Below are positions 22,600-25,934 of a stretch of DNA of 25,934 nt, in pieces. Under the pieces are notes generated by a model. That model did not search any database, was not told where the DNA came from, and worked only from the letters and a program-made list of their open reading frames with translations. Source of the stretch: an uncultured Actinomycetes bacterium (GTDB taxonomy: Bacteria > Actinomycetota > Acidimicrobiia > Acidimicrobiales > Acidimicrobilacustridaceae); assembly GCA_945957335.1 (NCBI GenBank), contig CAMFLJ010000009.1, forward strand, positions 1 to 25,934. The letters are read 5' to 3'. A program made the position numbers and the translations under genes. Numbering within the stretch: the first letter of the stretch is position 1; the number at the start of each line of letters is the position of its first letter.

Positions 22600-22999
22600 A
22601 CCAGACGCTCGCCGACAACGCCACGACGGTGACGACGAGGCCCCCGACGAGCACCGGCTTGGAGACGTTGCCCTCGGCGTCGGACGGGATGCGCGCCCGC
22701 ACCTTCTCGAGGAGGCGCCGCGCGAACGGCACGTCCTGGGCGAGGATGGCGAGGCCGATGGCGAGCACCACGAGTCCGGGCCCGGGCAGCACGATCATGG
22801 CGAGGCCGGCCAGGCACACCAGCGAGCCGGCGACGATGCGGGCGAGGCGCACGAGGAGGTGGCGCTTGGCCTGCTCCTCGGTCTCCTCACGCCAGCCGGT
22901 CTCGATCTCGGCGGCGATGGCGGCGTCCTCGAACGCCTCGAACCGCTCGTGGAGGCGGTGGTCGTGAGGCCGGCGGTCGTGGTGCTCGTCGGTCGTCAT
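22580..22999 (-). CDS. PGPGW-type small membrane protein
   Basis: This 139-residue protein has a charged, histidine-rich cytoplasmic N-terminus (1-48), a hydrophobic hairpin (about 49-89) with the family motif LPGPGL at 71-76, a basic linker (RRLLEKVRARI) and a last membrane helix at about 116-136. This fits the TMPGP/PGPGW family of unknown function. The ATG at 22999 overlaps the stop of the htpX-like gene in ATGA, so it is translationally coupled as the last gene of the operon. Its 3' end overlaps the convergent DUF72 gene by 20 nt. Confidence 0.9.
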   Translation of the reverse strand: MTTDEHHDRRPHDHRLHERFEAFEDAAIAAEIETGWREETEEQAKRHLLVRLARIVAGSLVCLAGLAMIVLPGPGLVVLAIGLAILAQDVPFARRLLEKVRARIPSDAEGNVSKPVLVGGLVVTVVALSASVWFTFFRG

Positions 23000-23922
23000 C
23001 GGCCCACCGGGTCGACCCGCATGGCCCGGAGGCGGGCGACTCGCTCCTCGATCGGCGGGTGGGTGGTGAACCACTTCGTGGCCCCCGCACCTCGTCCGGC
23101 GCCGGCGCGACCGCGCTGCCCCGGGGCCTGGCCCTGGGGGCGGCCCCGCAGCGGGTTCACGATGTAGGCCCCGGCCTGGGTGGGAGCGACGTCGGCGGGG
23201 GTGCGGGCGGCCACCGCGTCGAGCTTGAGCAGCGCCCGGGCCAACGGCTCCGGGTCGCCCAGCAGCTCGGCACCGGCGCGGTCGGCCTCGAACTCGCGCG
23301 AGCGGGAGAGGGCCATCTGCAGCAGGCCGGCCGCGAGCGGCGCGGTGAGGGCGATGGCGATGACGGCCACCGGGCTGGGCGAGTCCTCGTCGTTGCCGCC
23401 GAACATCCCGGCCCACATCGCCATGTTGGCCACGAAGCTGATGGCGGTGGCGATGGCCGCGGCGACCGAGCCGATGAGGATGTCCCGGTGGCGGATGTGG
23501 CCGACCTCGTGGGCGATGACGCCCATGAGCTCGTCGCGGTCGCACATGTCGACCAGGCCACGGGTGACCGCGACCACCGCGTGCTCGGGGTTGCGACCGG
23601 TCGCGAAGGCGTTGGGCTGAGGCTGGTCGATGAAGTACACCCGCGGCTTGGGGATGCCGGCGCGCCGGGCGATCTCCCCCACCGCCCAGTGCAGGTTGGG
23701 TGCCTCCTCCTCGGAGACCGGCACGGCCCCGGACGCACGGATGGCGAGCGAGTCGCTCTTCCAGTACGAGAAGCCCGAGATGCCCACGCCGAAGAGCAGG
23801 CCGATGAAGGCACCGCCGGTGCCGCCGAGCAGGAACCCGATGCCCACCAGCAGGCCACCGATGGCCGCGAGCAGGAGGGTGGTCTTGGCGACGTTGCCGG
23901 CGCCGTAGAGCTTGCTGTCCAT
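22996..23922 (-). CDS. htpX: HtpX-type membrane zinc metalloprotease
   Basis: This 308-residue M48-family protease is anchored in the cytoplasmic membrane and degrades misfolded membrane proteins. It has two N-terminal helices (about 12-32 and 36-54), the zinc motif HEVGH (138-142), a second helical pair (about 150-172 and 184-205) and the glutamate ligand region SREFEADRAG (208-217). NAFATGRNPEHAVVAVT at about 104-120 is the usual HtpX strand. A Gly/Arg/Gln-rich loop near 260-280 precedes the TTHPPIEERVARL tail, which is typical. The ATG at 23922 has AGGAG 10 nt upstream; GTG 23931 is too close to that site. It follows the zinc-ribbon gene by 16 nt. Confidence 0.94.
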   Translation of the reverse strand: MDSKLYGAGNVAKTTLLLAAIGGLLVGIGFLLGGTGGAFIGLLFGVGISGFSYWKSDSLAIRASGAVPVSEEEAPNLHWAVGEIARRAGIPKPRVYFIDQPQPNAFATGRNPEHAVVAVTRGLVDMCDRDELMGVIAHEVGHIRHRDILIGSVAAAIATAISFVANMAMWAGMFGGNDEDSPSPVAVIAIALTAPLAAGLLQMALSRSREFEADRAGAELLGDPEPLARALLKLDAVAARTPADVAPTQAGAYIVNPLRGRPQGQAPGQRGRAGAGRGAGATKWFTTHPPIEERVARLRAMRVDPVGR

Positions 23923-23938
23923 CTCGATCACGCTCCTC

Positions 23939-24259
23939 TCAGAAGTCGAAGATGTCCTCGAGGAAGCTGCTGCGCTTCTTCCTCTTGGGCGGGTAGCGGT
24001 CGTCGCTGCGCCGTTCGTCGTGACGCCGCTCGTCGTCCCGGTAGCGGTCGTCGCGGTCACGTGAGCGCTCCTGCCGGGGCGGTGCCGTGGCCACCGCGGC
24101 GCCACCAGCGGCGCTGCCCATCTCGACGTGGCTGCGCTCGACGATCTTGTCGAGCTCTCCCCGGTCGAGCCACACGCCCCGGCACTCCGGGCAGTAGTCG
24201 ATCTCGACACCCTGGCGATCGGTCATCAGCAGGTTCACGTCGCAGTGCGGGCACTTCAT
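23939..24259 (-). CDS. TFIIB-type zinc-ribbon protein
   Basis: This 106-residue protein starts with a zf-TFIIB domain: MKCPHC (Cys3, Cys6) and YCPECRGVWLDRGEL (Cys23, Cys26), with KIVERS following. The rest is a low-complexity Arg/Asp/Glu-rich tail (about 64-90) and a basic patch PPKRKKRSSFLEDIFDF with an aromatic/acidic end. Such small proteins are often found near transporters and proteases; their role is unknown, perhaps as a scaffold or nucleic-acid binder. The ATG at 24259 overlaps the ATPase stop (ATGA) and follows GGAGGTG inside that gene. Confidence 0.92.
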   Translation of the reverse strand: MKCPHCDVNLLMTDRQGVEIDYCPECRGVWLDRGELDKIVERSHVEMGSAAGGAAVATAPPRQERSRDRDDRYRDDERRHDERRSDDRYPPKRKKRSSFLEDIFDF

Positions 24260-25934
24260 CGGGACACCTCCGCGGTGGTCGGGACGGGGATCGGCGCCGG
24301 GTGCGAGACCGACGAGGGATCGACCGGGTGCCGGCGCCCGAGCGCCCGCACCACGACCTTGCGCAGCTCCTCGACCACCAGGACCGAGAGCGCCACGAGG
24401 GCGGCGACGCCCCACTGCTCCCAGGTGAGGTGCTCGGTGCCGAAGAGCGACTGCAGCGGGCTCCAGATCGTGGCCAGCACCTGGAGCACCACCACGCCAC
24501 CCACGACGGCCCAGAGGCGCCAGTTGGTGAAGGTGTAGCGGCTGAACACCGAGCTGTCCTCGGTGCGGGAGTTGAAGACGTTCACCATCTGCTGCAGCAC
24601 GAAGGCGGTGAACGCCATGGTGAGGGCGACGTCCTCGCCGTAGCGGTCGCGGGCCCACACGAACATGGTGAGCACGCCGACGGCCATGACCACGCCGAGG
24701 AACACCAGGCGCCCGATGCGGCGGCCGGTGAGGATGGCGGCGTCGCTGGCGATGGGCCGGCGGGCCATCACACCCGGCTGGGGCTTGTCGATGCCGAGGG
24801 TCATCGCCGGCGGGCCGTCGGCGATGAGGTTGACCCACAGCACCTGGATCGGCGTGAACGGCACCGGGAGGCCGAACAGCGACGCCCCGAGGATGGTGCT
24901 GATGGCGCCCATGTTGGTGGCCAGCTGGAACCGCACGAACTTGACGATGTTGTCGTAGATCGTGCGGCCCCTCTCGACCGCCTTCACGATGGTGGCGAAG
25001 TTGTCGTCGGTGAGCACCATGTCGCCGGCTTCCTTGGTGACCTCGGTGCCGGTGATGCCCATGGCCACACCGATGTCGGCCCGGCGCAGCGCCGCCGCGT
25101 CGTTCACGCCGTCGCCGGTCATGGCCACGATGTGGCCCCGGCTCTTCAGCGCCTCGACGACGCGCACCTTGTGCTCGGGCGACACCCGGGCGCACACGCC
25201 GATGCCGTCGATCTGCTCGGCCAGCTCGTCGTCGGTCATGGCGGTCAGCTCGTCGCCGGTGACGACCCGGCCCTGGATGCCGAGCTCGGCGGCGATGGCG
25301 CCGGCCGTGGTGGCGTGGTCGCCGGTGATCATCTTCACGGCGATGCCCGCCGAGTGGCACAGCCGGATGGCGTCGCGGGCCTCGGAGCGGGGCGGGTCGA
25401 CGATGCCGACCAGCACCTCGAGGGTGAGGTCGGTGATCCAGCGGTCGGGGTCGGCGACGGTGCCGTCGGCGGCCAGCACGTCGGCGGCCGGCAGCTCGCG
25501 GGTGGCGACGGCCAGGACCCGCATGCCCTGCGAGGCCAGGCGGTCGTTGTCGGCCTGGCGCCCGGCGCGGGCCATGGCGTCGAGCGGGGCCTCGGTGCCG
25601 TCGCCCTCGACGTAGGTGGCCGACCGGTCGAGCAGCACGTCGGGCGCGCCCTTCACGCACACCAGCACGCCGCTGTTGGGGTCCTCCGGGTCGGCCCAGT
25701 GGAAGGTGGCCATGAACTTGTGGGCCGAGTCGAACGGCACCTCGCCGAGGCGGGGGCGGTCCCGCCGGGCCGAGGGGGCGTCGACGCCGACCTTGGCGGC
25801 CAGCACCACCAGCGCGGCCTCGGTGGGGTCGCCGACGATGCCGGGGCCGGTCTCGGTGTCGCGGGCCACCGCGTCGGAGCAGAGGGCGGCGGCGAGCATC
25901 CCGCGGCGGACGTCGTCGAGCGCCACCACCCGGC
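24256..25934 (-). CDS. P2-type cation-transporting ATPase (Ca2+/Mn2+-type), C-terminal part
   Basis: About 559 residues of the C-terminal part are present; the 5' end runs past the window, so helices 1-4 and the phosphorylated DKTGT aspartate are not seen. Present are the nucleotide domain (GDPTEAALVVLA, VPFDSAHKFMAT, VCVKGAPDVLLDR), the phosphorylation-domain motifs ITGDHATT and MTGDGVNDAAAL, then six membrane helices. Helix 5 reads FQLATNMGAIS, with Asn kept but alanine where SERCA has the site-I glutamate. Helix 6 reads LWVNLIADGPPAMTLG, keeping Asn and Asp. This fits a one-site PMR1-like Ca2+/Mn2+ pump. It uses ATP to move the cation across the cytoplasmic membrane. It is the first visible gene of a four-gene operon. 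Confidence 0.93.
   Translation of the reverse strand, partial: RVVALDDVRRGMLAAALCSDAVARDTETGPGIVGDPTEAALVVLAAKVGVDAPSARRDRPRLGEVPFDSAHKFMATFHWADPEDPNSGVLVCVKGAPDVLLDRSATYVEGDGTEAPLDAMARAGRQADNDRLASQGMRVLAVATRELPAADVLAADGTVADPDRWITDLTLEVLVGIVDPPRSEARDAIRLCHSAGIAVKMITGDHATTAGAIAAELGIQGRVVTGDELTAMTDDELAEQIDGIGVCARVSPEHKVRVVEALKSRGHIVAMTGDGVNDAAALRRADIGVAMGITGTEVTKEAGDMVLTDDNFATIVKAVERGRTIYDNIVKFVRFQLATNMGAISTILGASLFGLPVPFTPIQVLWVNLIADGPPAMTLGIDKPQPGVMARRPIASDAAILTGRRIGRLVFLGVVMAVGVLTMFVWARDRYGEDVALTMAFTAFVLQQMVNVFNSRTEDSSVFSRYTFTNWRLWAVVGGVVVLQVLATIWSPLQSLFGTEHLTWEQWGVAALVALSVLVVEELRKVVVRALGRRHPVDPSSVSHPAPIPVPTTAEVSR

Overview
The window is very GC-rich DNA with tightly packed genes, many GTG starts, 4-nt stop/start overlaps and almost no intergenic space. 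It looks like an actinobacterial chromosome. The gene content (NDMA-type alcohol dehydrogenase, paired acyl-CoA dehydrogenases, several amidohydrolase-2 proteins, a BKACE, a TIGR03083-type protein) would suit an Acidimicrobiia-like environmental actinobacterium, but that placement is inference. No tRNA, rRNA, CRISPR, insertion sequence or phage gene was seen. The first 50 bases are not genomic: they are an Illumina Nextera i5 adapter with its index, so this is a raw contig end.

Layout. (1) 51-4012, minus strand: a KdpDE-like sensor kinase/response regulator pair, then an ammonium transporter gene, a stand-alone OmpR-type winged-helix protein and the first 22 codons of a PII (glnB-like) gene cut by the adapter. 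This is a nitrogen-uptake locus with an unusual small DNA-binding protein between amt and glnB. (2) 4066-6514, plus: an MMPL/RND transporter broken by a frameshift near 4848. (3) 6633-9795, minus: an amidohydrolase, a DUF2889 protein and an NDMA-dependent alcohol dehydrogenase, probably one operon, with an operator-like palindrome in its promoter. (4) 9977-11802, plus: an APH-fold kinase translationally coupled to a BKACE, ending at a 50-bp perfect palindrome. (5) 11929-12849, minus: a short-chain dehydrogenase. Divergent from it, 13081-16905 plus: an unknown protein that may hold dimeric alpha/beta barrels, two acyl-CoA dehydrogenase subunits and an alpha/beta hydrolase. (6) 16931-18624, minus: a second amidohydrolase and an overlapping MarR regulator, with a clear operator inside the promoter. 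(7) 18795-22599: an rRNA 2'-O-methyltransferase (minus), then a cyclopropane-type fatty-acid methyltransferase, a TIGR03083/MDMPI protein and a DUF72 protein (plus). (8) 22580-25934, minus: a tight four-gene operon of a P2-type cation ATPase (5' end outside the window), a TFIIB-type zinc-ribbon protein, an HtpX protease and a PGPGW membrane protein.

Regions 3-6 read as a catabolic neighbourhood for CoA-linked acids or alcohols: ring or amide hydrolysis, alcohol oxidation, acyl-CoA desaturation, 3-hydroxyacyl oxidation and keto-acid cleavage. No substrate can be named from sequence alone. The best candidates for something undescribed are the orphan winged-helix protein between amt and glnB, the kinase-BKACE pair, and the MarR-controlled amidohydrolase operon. 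Every gap between genes is under 300 bases.
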